From the IMG/VR virus record IMGVR_UViG_3300005663_003086, positions 1 through 35,946 of that record: a stretch of DNA of 35,946 nt. One strand, 5' to 3'. Every line of letters begins with the position of its first letter. Positions within the stretch are counted from its first letter, which is position 1. The notes beneath the pieces are model-generated. The model was not told the origin of the DNA. It was given only the letters and a program-made list of their open reading frames with translations, and did no database searches. The DNA comes from a virus. This document shows positions 23,365-30,612 of this stretch, piece after piece. Both the position numbers and the translations under genes were made by a program.

Positions 23365-23903
23365 GAGTAAGCCCTGTTTTTCCAGCCGTTGTGAAAGACG
23401 CCCTGGGTAGGATCGGCAGCGATGATCAGCCGGTAATGTCCATAGGCTTCTGAGCGCATGGCAGCCAGCGGGTTGAGCTGATCACGGATATCGTTGATGG
23501 CGGCGAAGGTTTTGGAGCCCAGCAGGCCATCTTCAAGCACCGGTTTATTGCAAGCACGCAGCGCCCGTTGGATGATCTTCACGGCAGGTTTAGAGCGCAT
23601 GTTGACCAACAGGTCAAAGGCTTTGATGGCCACCAGATCATGATTGATCTCGTCGAGCCGGTAGTAGTCCCAGAAGTGTTTGCGATACAAGCGGGCGACT
23701 TCACCAGGTGTCAGGGCGGTGATGTCTGCTTCGGTCACGTGGCCGTCGCCATCGATGTCGCCGTCCAGGTCGGGCAGACCTTTCAGAAAGCGCAGCGATA
23801 TCCCATAGTCAGTCACGCCACCCCGGTCAGCCTTATGGTCAACCAGACGGCCCTCTTTTTTCAGGGTCTGCTGCAGTGCTGCGAGAAACGCGTTGGCGCT
23901 CAT
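23361..23903 (-). CDS. Endolysin, GH108 family with EF-hand-like loop
   Basis: A 180-residue peptidoglycan hydrolase. The start is the ATG at 23903; a GTG four codons upstream has no room for a ribosome site. Residues 13-36 hold the GH108 pattern with catalytic Glu17 ('KKEGRLVDHKADRGGVTDYG'). Residues 103-180 match the C-terminal peptidoglycan-binding half of these enzymes. Between them lies a canonical EF-hand/dockerin calcium loop at 49-60 (Asp49, Asp51, Asp53, Asp60). No signal peptide, so the holin must release it. First gene of the lysis-packaging operon, directly behind the first late-promoter motif. Confidence 0.9.
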   Translation of the reverse strand: MSANAFLAALQQTLKKEGRLVDHKADRGGVTDYGISLRFLKGLPDLDGDIDGDGHVTEADITALTPGEVARLYRKHFWDYYRLDEINHDLVAIKAFDLLVNMRSKPAVKIIQRALRACNKPVLEDGLLGSKTFAAINDIRDQLNPLAAMRSEAYGHYRLIIAADPTQGVFHNGWKNRAYS

Positions 23904-23930
23904 GGGTAGAATCACTCCTATGTTGGAGTG

Positions 23931-23979
23931 ATCCTAATCGCGCGGGGCGGGAGGAGGCTTTTAACCTAAGTTAGTAAAT
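23931..23979 (-). promoter_or_regulatory. Putative Mor-dependent late promoter of the lysis-packaging operon
   Basis: Leftward promoter before the endolysin gene. The 22-bp motif (23958-23979) is an exact copy of the one at 17691-17712. Its dyad TAACTTAGGTTA is centred at 23967.5. A good -10, TAGGAT, begins at 23936, placing the centre at -43.5, the same spacing as in the other copy. A C-rich spacer replaces a -35 element, which is usual for promoters that need a bound activator. The Mor-like protein at 33897-34247 is the obvious candidate. Confidence 0.72.
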
Positions 23980-23995
23980 GGGGATAAAGCACAAA

Positions 23996-24343
23996 TCAGA
24001 AGGTGCCCGCACGGAGCTTTACGTATGTTTTATTGTCGGACGACGCTAGAAACTTACGTCCATCGACGATTTTACCTATAAACGTGACTTCCTTTTTACG
24101 ACCACCAAGTAGCAGGCCAGCCAAGAGTCCCACTGGACCCAAAGCCAGCGCACCAGCGGCACCCCATCCAACTGTCCCTGCCGCTTTCTTGACTGTCTCT
24201 TCAGTGGCGATCTCGAATTCAATATCACTGATTTTGATTTCTTCGGGCCAAAATTCACCATCCACTGGGAAGAGTATTTTCTCGTCTTTCACGCGAGCGG
24301 CGCCAAGTACGAATGGCCCGGCGATAACCTTGATATTGCTCAT
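23996..24343 (-). CDS. Glycine-rich membrane-type protein, repressor operon
   Basis: A 115-residue protein of unknown function just downstream of the repressor and on the same strand. The ATG at 24343 is preferred (alternatives at 24355 and a TTG at 24385). Residues about 50-80 form a Gly/Ala/Leu-rich hydrophobic hairpin ('AAGTVGWGAAGALALGPVGLLAGLLLGG', in short blocks), flanked by beta-rich, charged domains. It ends with 'FLASSDNKTYVKLRAG'. It should be transcribed with the repressor, so it is probably made in the lysogen. Such genes often alter the host surface or block superinfection, but nothing in the sequence proves it. Confidence 0.55.
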   Translation of the reverse strand: MSNIKVIAGPFVLGAARVKDEKILFPVDGEFWPEEIKISDIEFEIATEETVKKAAGTVGWGAAGALALGPVGLLAGLLLGGRKKEVTFIGKIVDGRKFLASSDNKTYVKLRAGTF

Positions 24344-24410
24344 TAGCGGTCTCATCGATGCGGGCTCACGGCGAAAAGCGCCCAATTAAATGTGGATTGC
24401 TCTCTCGTGC

Positions 24411-24932
24411 TCAGTCTTCTATTTCTACCATGATCAACGCATCAAGCACAGACCTTACTGTATCGACGCTTGGCGCAGTGCGGCTGTTGGACAGCGTTTT
24501 ATTTTGATAAATGATCGACACGGCCTTAGAAAACACCTTTGGCGGCAACGTCTCGTAGTCTTTGTTGTCTAGTATCACAGCCCAGATACCCTGCACAATT
24601 TTGTTCATCAGGTCCATATCGAGGTCTTTGCTGGTGGTGAGCGCGTATTTTGCACCATCCTCAGCAATATTAAGCAAGCTGCTTTCCGCTGTATCGATCT
24701 CATGCAGATTCTCGCTCCTGACCCCGGTTACGATGTATTGCACATCCGCACCTAGCCGTGCAATTCGCGCCAAATAATCTGCCGAAGGCGAACCGTTTCC
24801 CAGCTCGTACCTCGACTGCGAGTTCCTCGCCACGGCTCCTTGAGCCGCAAATTCAGGCTGCAGATAGCCTAGCCGTTCTCTTTCTTCCTTAATTCGGCCT
24901 GCTATTTCTACAATTAACGTGATATTTTTCAT
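24411..24932 (-). CDS. XRE-type phage repressor
   Basis: A 173-residue repressor. The ATG at 24932 is preferred over an upstream GTG (24971) that lies inside the operator. Residues about 8-62 are an XRE helix-turn-helix ('IKEERERLGYLQPEFAAQGAVARNSQSRYELG' then 'PSADYLARIARLG'). A linker and C-terminal dimerisation domain (about 95-173) follow, without the Ser/Lys pair of LexA-like autocleaving repressors, so induction may not be by RecA-stimulated cleavage. The gene is divergent from the Ner-like gene, with a 30-bp operator between them. No ribosome site precedes the ATG, and the predicted -10 lies so close that the message may be nearly leaderless, like lambda cI from PRM. Confidence 0.85.
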   Translation of the reverse strand: MKNITLIVEIAGRIKEERERLGYLQPEFAAQGAVARNSQSRYELGNGSPSADYLARIARLGADVQYIVTGVRSENLHEIDTAESSLLNIAEDGAKYALTTSKDLDMDLMNKIVQGIWAVILDNKDYETLPPKVFSKAVSIIYQNKTLSNSRTAPSVDTVRSVLDALIMVEIED

Positions 24933-24939
24933 TTTAATA

Positions 24940-24971
24940 TTGACTATTCTACAGTTTTGTAGAATAGTCAC
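24940..24971. promoter_or_regulatory. Shared lytic/lysogenic operator with overlapping divergent promoters
   Basis: A perfect inverted repeat with 13-base arms (TGACTATTCTACA at 24941-24953 and its complement at 24958-24970) and a 4-base spacer. Rightward, TTGACT (24940-24945), 17 bases, AATAGT (24963-24968) form a promoter for the Ner-like gene and early operon. Leftward, by symmetry, GTGACT (24971-24966), 17 bases, AATAGT (24948-24943) would fire into the repressor. The two promoters share nearly all their DNA and could exclude each other. Probable main operator of the repressor. Confidence 0.72.
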
Positions 24972-25036
24972 CTTGTAAGTTTACTTTTATTACCCTGCTG
25001 CGAATCAGGGAAATTACAAAACAGGAGTATAGCACC

Positions 25037-25321
25037 ATGAATACCGAGCGTATTCGAGAACTGCTTGGACAGCACGGCTATAGCTTGTCCCGCATAGCCA
25101 AGCTGCTCGATGTTCAACCATCCTATGTGTCCCTTGTAGTGGCGCGGAAGCGCAGAAACCACCGTGTAGCGATTGCCATTGCTACTGCCATTGAACGACC
25201 AGTCGACAGTGTCTTCCCCGACGTTCCGCTTTATCATGGCCCTCTTACAACTGCCGAGCAGCGTGATGCCGAGCTGGCCAGGCGCCTTCAATCTCAAGGC
25301 GTTATTCGGCGGTCCGCATAA
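25037..25321 (+). CDS. Ner-like (Nlp family) helix-turn-helix regulator
   Basis: A 94-residue first gene of the early operon. AGGAG lies nine bases before the ATG. Residues about 5-55 are a helix-turn-helix of the Ner/Nlp/BcepMu gp16-like type: 'IRELLGQHGYSLSRIAKLLDVQPSYVSLVVARKRRNHRVAIAIATAIE' in order. It is expected to bind the early promoter region and limit early transcription or repressor expression. A structured leader (nested repeats TTGTAA/TTACAA around CCCTG/CAGGG, 24973-25019) precedes it. Its TAA overlaps the end of the antisense gene on the other strand. Confidence 0.75.
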   Translation: MNTERIRELLGQHGYSLSRIAKLLDVQPSYVSLVVARKRRNHRVAIAIATAIERPVDSVFPDVPLYHGPLTTAEQRDAELARRLQSQGVIRRSA

Positions 25322-25550
25322 TGCAAGGCGCTGCAATCTGCCGCCGCCAATCGACTGACAGCTCCAGAGCAGTGAGCGGCACACCGTCTGTAAAAATCAG
25401 CTCCAGCAACACCTCAGCTGATCGATCCAGGGCCCTCTCACGGACAGATGGAGGCATCATTGCGCTTATCGCCTGTGTCAACTGCCCGATAATCAAAGCC
25501 TGGTTAAGTGCCAGAGTCTCCAACCTTTCTAACCTCTTCAAGTTCGCCAT
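25302..25550 (-). CDS. Small leftward protein antisense to the early transcript
   Basis: An 82-residue open frame on the minus strand between two rightward early genes. The ATG at 25550 has GGAGAG five bases upstream; an in-frame ATG at 25574 is less supported. The protein is Leu/Ala/Ile-rich, with heptad-like Leu spacing at 1-30 and an acidic/hydrophobic centre ('VRERALDRSAEVLLELIFTDG'), suggesting a small helical protein. The opposite frame here is Ser/Arg-rich and looks like a shadow. Its 3' end overlaps the Ner-like stop by 20 bases. Function unknown; it may be expressed in lysogeny and interfere with early transcription. Confidence 0.5.
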   Translation of the reverse strand: MANLKRLERLETLALNQALIIGQLTQAISAMMPPSVRERALDRSAEVLLELIFTDGVPLTALELSVDWRRQIAAPCIMRTAE

Positions 25551-25679
25551 TTCGCTCTCCGTCTTCGTTACCAAATGCGTCGCTCCGACGCTTTTGAGAC
25601 AAGCCTATAGCCGGCCGTTCGCGGCGGATAGAGCGCAAAACCGCTTTTGTTTAGAACACGCCTCCAGAGGACATTTCTA

Positions 25680-26165
25680 ATGTCGCGAATAAATTGGAAC
25701 AAGGTCCAACCAACCAGTATTACGCATGCGATGGAGCTGTGTGTGGGCTGTGCCAGGGAAAAAAAGAACCTGTCTGTAGAGCGTATTGCAGAGTTGATGG
25801 GCTTGGCTGGCCACCACTCACTGTACAAATGGATGGCCGAGGGACGGATGCCAGCAGTGCTGGTAAGACCCTTTGAGCATGCCTGCGGCGCCAGTTTCGT
25901 CAGCCGTTACATGGCTCATTCAGCCCAGTACCTAACGTTGAAAATCCCGAGCGGATCGAAGGCGGACGCCCGCGACATCAATGCCCTTCAATCGAGCCTG
26001 ACAAGCGCTGTCGGCGCTTTGATCAAATTCCATGATGCCCAATTGTCCCAGGACGACTGTATCGCCGCCCTGACCGGTGCGCTGGAGAACTTGGCATGGC
26101 ACCGGGCGAATGTGGAAAAAGCCGACACACCTGAGCTGAGTTTATTTGAGGAGGAGATCCAGTGA
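25680..26165 (+). CDS. Early helix-turn-helix protein, CII-like
   Basis: A 161-residue protein. The ATG at 25680 has AGAGGA about nine bases upstream and is preferred to an ATG 33 bases earlier. Residues about 30-58 look like a helix-turn-helix ('LSVERIAELMGLAGHHSLYKWMAEG'). A conserved-looking part with 'RPFEHACGASFVSRYMAHSA' follows, and the C-terminal half is helical and ends acidic. This layout resembles the regulatory (CII-like) small proteins seen in this place in Mu-like and BcepMu-like phages. Whether it activates or represses is not visible. Its stop overlaps a GTG of the next small gene. Confidence 0.65.
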   Translation: MSRINWNKVQPTSITHAMELCVGCAREKKNLSVERIAELMGLAGHHSLYKWMAEGRMPAVLVRPFEHACGASFVSRYMAHSAQYLTLKIPSGSKADARDINALQSSLTSAVGALIKFHDAQLSQDDCIAALTGALENLAWHRANVEKADTPELSLFEEEIQ

Positions 26166-26317
26166 AGCGTCGATCACAACCGAAGCAATCTAAAAGCCGC
26201 AACACCTATGCACCGAAGAAAGCGGCCGGAACCATGATGTATGGACCGCACCCGCACACTCAGCACCAACATCGAATTCGCCAGGGCGCTGGCCAGGAGT
26301 CACCACGACATGGCTGA
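26162..26317 (+). CDS. Small basic protein (51 residues)
   Basis: A short frame starting with GTG inside the stop codon of the preceding gene (GTGA), with GAGGAG five bases upstream, so coupled translation is likely. The peptide is very basic (Lys, Arg and His clusters; Pro-rich), with no hydrophobic segment. Its last 77 bases overlap the start of the next gene in another frame. The strong ribosome site argues it is made; no function is recognised. Nucleic-acid binding is a guess from charge. Confidence 0.5.
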   Translation: MKRRSQPKQSKSRNTYAPKKAAGTMMYGPHPHTQHQHRIRQGAGQESPRHG

Positions 26318-26609
26318 GAACATTCATGAGCGCGTTTGCCAAATGATCACGGCCATGGCTGGCCATGAGGTTCATGGGCTACGCAATTCAGAGCTGGCCG
26401 ATGCCCTAAACGTCTCTCGCCCAACAATTACCCGCGACCTGGCTTCACTGCAGCGCATTGGCATTGTTGAGCAGATTCCGGGAATGCAGGGCCGGTGGCG
26501 GCTCGGCCCCAAGATCATTCAGATATCGCGCGCCCATGCTGAGGGCATGGCGCGGGTTAAATCCGCTGTTGCAGAGATCGAGCAACGCTTTTCACGCAAC
26601 CCACTTTAG
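26241..26609 (+). CDS. IclR/winged-helix-like early regulator
   Basis: A 122-residue protein with a clear winged-helix-type DNA-binding domain: 'MITAMAGHEVHGLRNSELADALNVSRPTITRDLASLQRIGIVEQIPGMQGRWRLG' spans residues about 36-90, and the C-terminus is a helix ('AHAEGMARVKSAVAEIEQRF'). The first ATG (26241) lacks a good ribosome site. An internal ATG at 26310 has AGGAG about ten bases upstream, giving a 99-residue form; it overlaps the stop of the small basic gene (ATGGCTGA). Similar proteins occur in the early regions of Mu-like phages. Probably regulates early genes or assists replication. Confidence 0.7.
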   Translation: MDRTRTLSTNIEFARALARSHHDMAENIHERVCQMITAMAGHEVHGLRNSELADALNVSRPTITRDLASLQRIGIVEQIPGMQGRWRLGPKIIQISRAHAEGMARVKSAVAEIEQRFSRNPL

Positions 26610-26619
26610 GAGAGACATC

Positions 26620-27579
26620 ATGGCAGCTGACGCAAATGAAAAACGCAAACCAGGGCGACCGAAGGAAACTGCAGCCGCAGAGAAAATCGGCCCTGAATTC
26701 GTTACAGAGACCCCGAAGGACATGCAACAGGCCGAAGCTGCCTGGCACGGGGAGCAAATTGAGCATGATCGGAACCTGGTGGTGATAGACAAGCAATACG
26801 GCGACAGCTTGCCTTACGACATAACACGCCTGGAGAACGAGACAAGATTCTATTTGGGTCAAAGTGCAGAATCCATGGTACAGGCCGGCAAGAGGCTCGT
26901 AGTAATCAAAGAGCACGAAGGCCACGGTCAGTTTTTGTCCTCGCTTCAACGAATCGGGCTGGAACCTCGCACAGCCCAGCTAATGATGAAAGCTTCCATC
27001 AAGTTTGGCACGGCAAATGCGAAATCGATTACGCATTTGGGCAGCACAAAGCTTTTTGCACTTCTGACCCAAGATGATGAAGATCTGGAAGCCCTCAGTG
27101 ATGGTGGCACGGTTGCTGGCCTGAAGCTGGATGATATCGAAAAGATGTCAGTGCGGGAGCTTAAGGCAGCGCTGAGAGCTGAGCGCGAACTGCGCGCAGA
27201 GGATGCCGACGTGAAAGAGCGCCTACTGGCAAGCAAGGAGCAAAAGGTCAACCTTCTCGAAAGGGAACTTGATGAGCGAAAGCTGCGAGTCAAGAAGTGG
27301 GACGGGGTGGTTTCTGAAATCACTTCTAACGTCACCATCATGGCTGGTGGTGCCATCCAGCAAATAAATCACCTGCGCACACAGATCGAACAAATCCAGG
27401 AAGAATCCAAAAAGTTCGATCTCTCAAAACAGGAGATGGAAGCGATCGTCAAACCATTCGCTGATCACATCTCGACTCTGGGCGAATATTTCCGCGAGCT
27501 AGAAGCTGAGTTCGGACTCAACCTCTCAGTCTATATGCCAGCGCATGGTGGCAACTTTATTGAGCACTCTGAGGACTAA
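26620..27579 (+). CDS. DUF3102-like early protein
   Basis: A 319-residue protein. The ATG at 26620 is preferred, with AGGAGAG seven bases upstream. N-terminal residues 1-40 are Lys/Pro-rich ('NEKRKPGRPKETAA', AT-hook-like GRP core). Residues about 65-165 match the DUF3102 style ('YYLGQ....AGKRLVVIKEHEGHGQFLSSLQRIGLEPRTAQLMMKAS'). Residues about 165-305 are a long coiled coil. DUF3102 proteins accompany phage and plasmid replication/partition genes. Here it stands just upstream of the transposase, so a replication accessory role is likely, but no catalytic motif was found. Confidence 0.7.
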   Translation: MAADANEKRKPGRPKETAAAEKIGPEFVTETPKDMQQAEAAWHGEQIEHDRNLVVIDKQYGDSLPYDITRLENETRFYLGQSAESMVQAGKRLVVIKEHEGHGQFLSSLQRIGLEPRTAQLMMKASIKFGTANAKSITHLGSTKLFALLTQDDEDLEALSDGGTVAGLKLDDIEKMSVRELKAALRAERELRAEDADVKERLLASKEQKVNLLERELDERKLRVKKWDGVVSEITSNVTIMAGGAIQQINHLRTQIEQIQEESKKFDLSKQEMEAIVKPFADHISTLGEYFRELEAEFGLNLSVYMPAHGGNFIEHSED

Positions 27580-27583
27580 AGGC

Positions 27584-29356
27584 ATGAACCAGCTAGCCAC
27601 AGATATCATTCGTCAGCTGGCCATGAGGCTCGACACCGCGCCTCATGGCAGCAAACGTGCTGAGGTTGAACAGGTAGCTGAGGCGCTTGGCTGGTCACCG
27701 CACAAGGTCTACGAGCACCTCAAAAAAGTCGGCTGGAGCTCAGGTCGTAAAAAACGCTCTGATGCCGGCACAACGACTGTGAGTGACCAGATGCTAAGTG
27801 ATCTGGCAGCGGTGGTTGTAACCTCCATCAGAGCCAATGGCAAAGTCATCATGGATGTGCCCAATGCCCGCAGCATGCTGCAGGCGAACGGCCGTGATTT
27901 CGAAGTCAGCAACGGCCACTTGAACCGGCTGTTGCGCAAAAGGCAGATGAACGCGCCAGCGCTCAAGCGGGCAACGCCTCACGTTCAAATGAAGTCGCTG
28001 CACCCAAACCATGTGCACCAGGTAGACCCCTCGTACTGCGTGCTGTACTACCTGCCTGGTAAAAAAGGGCAGGATGTCCAGCGCTTCGCCAGTGACGATG
28101 AGTTCTACAAAAACAAACCTCAGAATATCGAGCGCAACGCCTCACTTCGGGTGTGGCGATATGTGCTGACCGATCACTACTCAGGGACAGTGCTGGTGCG
28201 CTACTACCAGAGCGCTGGCGAGACGCAAGCCAACCTGTGGGACTTCCTGTTGTGGTGCTGGGCGAAGATGGCTGGCAGGCCGATGCACGGTGTCCCGACG
28301 CTGTTGATTTGGGACAAAGGCAGTGCCAACACGTCCTCTGCGATCAAGAATGCGCTGACGGCGCTGGATGTCAAAGATATCCCTCACAAGGCACACAACG
28401 CCCGCGTTAAAGGTCAGGTTGAAGGTGGCAACAACCTGGTGGAGAAGCTCTTTGAGAGCCGTTTGCGATTCCAGCCGGTGCATAGCGTCGATGAGCTTAA
28501 TGAAGCCGCTGAGCGCTGGTCGACCGCCTTCAACGCAAATGCCATACCGTATTTTGACAGCCGTCTGGCTCGCGATGGGATGGCCCAGCCGCTTGCCCGT
28601 TTTGCGCTGTGGCAGACCATCCGTAAAGAGCAACTTCGAATACTGCCCGATATCGCCTTGTGCCGCACTTTGCTGGCCTCAGCGCCGCAGTCACGAGTGG
28701 TCAGTCAGGCCATGACAATCAGCTTTAAACACCCGCAGGCTGACAGATCGCTGACCTATGATCTGCGTGGTCTGCCTGCTGTCCACCCTGGTGCAAAAGT
28801 GGACGTGTGTCCGCTGGTCTTTGGCGATCGGCAGGTGAAGGTGATTGCTACCGATTACAAGGATGAGAAGCACAGCTTCAGTGTGTCGCCGGTCGAGTTC
28901 AATGATCTGTCTGGCTTCCGTGTGGACGCGCCGGTCTGGGGCGAGGAGTTCCAGTCGATGCCGGACAGCGTTCAGGACGCCAATCGCAAAGACGCCATCC
29001 GCAATGCTTATCCGGAAAAAACGGATGAGGAAATCGAAAAGCTCAGGCGCAAAAACGTGGCGCCGTTCGGTGGCCTTGATGCGCACAGCCATCTGGGCAA
29101 CGTGTACAAGCCTTCCTACATGCCGCGCCTGGGCACGGATATCGAACTTCCCAACACCAACACGATGGAAACCAGGCCGCTGTCGATCATCGAAGCCTGC
29201 AAACGCATTCGCTCCACCCTGGGCAGATCACTCTCGCCCGAGGAGAACCAGATCATCAGAGACCGGTACCCAAGTGGTGTGCCAGTGGATGAGTACGACC
29301 AGCTCGTTGAGCTGATTAATGGACCGCCGGAGGCGAAACTGGCCCTGGTGAAATAA
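27584..29356 (+). CDS. Mu-type DDE transposase (MuA-like)
   Basis: A 590-residue transposase; the ATG at 27584 has GAGGA eight bases upstream and follows the previous stop by four bases. It inserts the phage by replicative transposition. Residues 1-60 hold a helix-turn-helix, and further end-binding domains follow to about 130. The catalytic triad is visible: Asp148 in 'VHQVDPSY', Asp244 in 'LLIWDKGSAN', Glu280 in 'VKGQVEGGN', with exactly 35 residues between the last two (D-35-E). Residues about 370-500 form the Mu-type C-terminal barrel, and the tail is helical. MuB-like ATPase follows directly. The enzyme's end sequences are not seen in the window. Confidence 0.95.
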   Translation: MNQLATDIIRQLAMRLDTAPHGSKRAEVEQVAEALGWSPHKVYEHLKKVGWSSGRKKRSDAGTTTVSDQMLSDLAAVVVTSIRANGKVIMDVPNARSMLQANGRDFEVSNGHLNRLLRKRQMNAPALKRATPHVQMKSLHPNHVHQVDPSYCVLYYLPGKKGQDVQRFASDDEFYKNKPQNIERNASLRVWRYVLTDHYSGTVLVRYYQSAGETQANLWDFLLWCWAKMAGRPMHGVPTLLIWDKGSANTSSAIKNALTALDVKDIPHKAHNARVKGQVEGGNNLVEKLFESRLRFQPVHSVDELNEAAERWSTAFNANAIPYFDSRLARDGMAQPLARFALWQTIRKEQLRILPDIALCRTLLASAPQSRVVSQAMTISFKHPQADRSLTYDLRGLPAVHPGAKVDVCPLVFGDRQVKVIATDYKDEKHSFSVSPVEFNDLSGFRVDAPVWGEEFQSMPDSVQDANRKDAIRNAYPEKTDEEIEKLRRKNVAPFGGLDAHSHLGNVYKPSYMPRLGTDIELPNTNTMETRPLSIIEACKRIRSTLGRSLSPEENQIIRDRYPSGVPVDEYDQLVELINGPPEAKLALVK

Positions 29357-29386
29357 CCCGCAACACTGACCATGACGGAGAGAGCA

Positions 29387-30610
29387 ATGGCAGCACCAAA
29401 CACCGTTACACACATCCCTGGCGCCACCCTGATGCTGAAACGCGTGATGTTTCGCCTCGGTGTTAGCCAGGTCCAACTGCACCGCGTAGTCGGGATCCCG
29501 ACCAGCACGCTGTGCGAGATCATCAACCACAACAACTGGCCCACCAATCATGACCACCAGATGATTCGCCGAGCCACCGAGGAGCACATGCTCCAATGCG
29601 GCGCATTAACGCAGGACATCAAGACGCTGTGGCAGTTCGATGAGGATGACACGCCAGTGACTTACCACGGCCACCTGGTCCGCATGCGTAAAGCTAACCC
29701 AGTTGTCGACTCATCGAAAAAAACTGCTTTTATCAACGAAGAATTACCGGAGAACGAGATGCTGAGCCAGAAAGCCAAACAGCTTTTTAAACTGTTCAAT
29801 GATCCATTTATTGATGATGTGACATGCCCGGATGATGTCTTTATGTCGCCCGATCAGCAGTACGTTCGCGGGGCCATGTACCAGACTGCCAAGCGCGGCG
29901 GGTTCATCGCTGTTGTTGGCGAGAGTGGTGCAGGCAAAACCACTTTGCGCCGGGATCTGCTGGACCGGATCAACCGCGAGGATCCGAATATCCGGGTTGT
30001 GTTCCCCAGGATTATCGACAAATCGCGCATCAATGCCAGCAGCATCTGTGATGCGATTCTCGCTGACATGGATGTACGGCCCAAGTCGTCGCTGGAAGCA
30101 AAAGCCAGGCAGATCGAAGTGCTGCTGTCTGAATCAGCACGGGGCGGCAACGCTCACGTGATCATGATCGAAGAGGCACACGACGTGCCGATCCAGACGC
30201 TCAAATTTATGAAGCGGTTTTGGGAGCTGGAGGACGGCTTTAAGAAATTGATCAGTATCATCCTGGTCGGCCAGCCCGAGCTGAAAAACACCCTCAATGA
30301 ACACATCCATCCGGAGATCCGCGAAGTGTCGCGCCGGTGCGAAATCATCGAGCTGCAGCCGCTCAACGGCAACCTGGAGAAATACCTGGAGCTGAAGTTC
30401 AAACGGGTCGGCCGCAGCCTGGCGGACATCTTCGAGAAAGATGCCTTTGATGCCATCCGGGCGCGCCTCAGCGTCCATAGGGGCACGAGTCGGGTGCCAG
30501 TCAACATGATGTACCCGCTGATCGTGAACAACTGCGTGACCGCTGCCATGAACTCCTGCGCTGAGCTGGGTATGGCGAAAATCAATGCTGAACTGATCAA
30601 GGAATTGTAA
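29387..30610 (+). CDS. Transposition ATPase (MuB-like)
   Basis: A 407-residue AAA+ protein. The ATG at 29387 has GGAGAGA three bases upstream and is preferred to an upstream ATG. Residues about 14-50 are a helix-turn-helix ('MLKRVMFRLGVSQVQLHRVVGIPTSTLCEII'). The ATPase domain has Walker A 'GESGAGKTT' (178-186) and Walker B 'HVIMIEEAH' (257-265), with a sensor-like region near 'IILVGQPELKN'. Like MuB it should bind target DNA, bring the transposase to it and confer target immunity. It is coupled in the operon to the transposase, 30 bases downstream. Confidence 0.92.
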   Translation: MAAPNTVTHIPGATLMLKRVMFRLGVSQVQLHRVVGIPTSTLCEIINHNNWPTNHDHQMIRRATEEHMLQCGALTQDIKTLWQFDEDDTPVTYHGHLVRMRKANPVVDSSKKTAFINEELPENEMLSQKAKQLFKLFNDPFIDDVTCPDDVFMSPDQQYVRGAMYQTAKRGGFIAVVGESGAGKTTLRRDLLDRINREDPNIRVVFPRIIDKSRINASSICDAILADMDVRPKSSLEAKARQIEVLLSESARGGNAHVIMIEEAHDVPIQTLKFMKRFWELEDGFKKLISIILVGQPELKNTLNEHIHPEIREVSRRCEIIELQPLNGNLEKYLELKFKRVGRSLADIFEKDAFDAIRARLSVHRGTSRVPVNMMYPLIVNNCVTAAMNSCAELGMAKINAELIKEL

Positions 30611-30612
30611 CC

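Noticed and set aside
25633-25652. GCGG / CCGC short stem upstream of the early helix-turn-helix gene
   Set aside because: Four-base arms in GC-rich DNA are expected by chance and there is no U-tract.
25321-25680. Rightward 119-codon open frame
   Set aside because: Ser/Arg/Ala-rich shadow composition, no ribosome site at its start, and it lies opposite a better supported leftward frame with GGAGAG.
25568-25828. Leftward 86-codon open frame
   Set aside because: Covers the start of the well supported early helix-turn-helix gene on the other strand and has no ribosome site or recognisable pattern.
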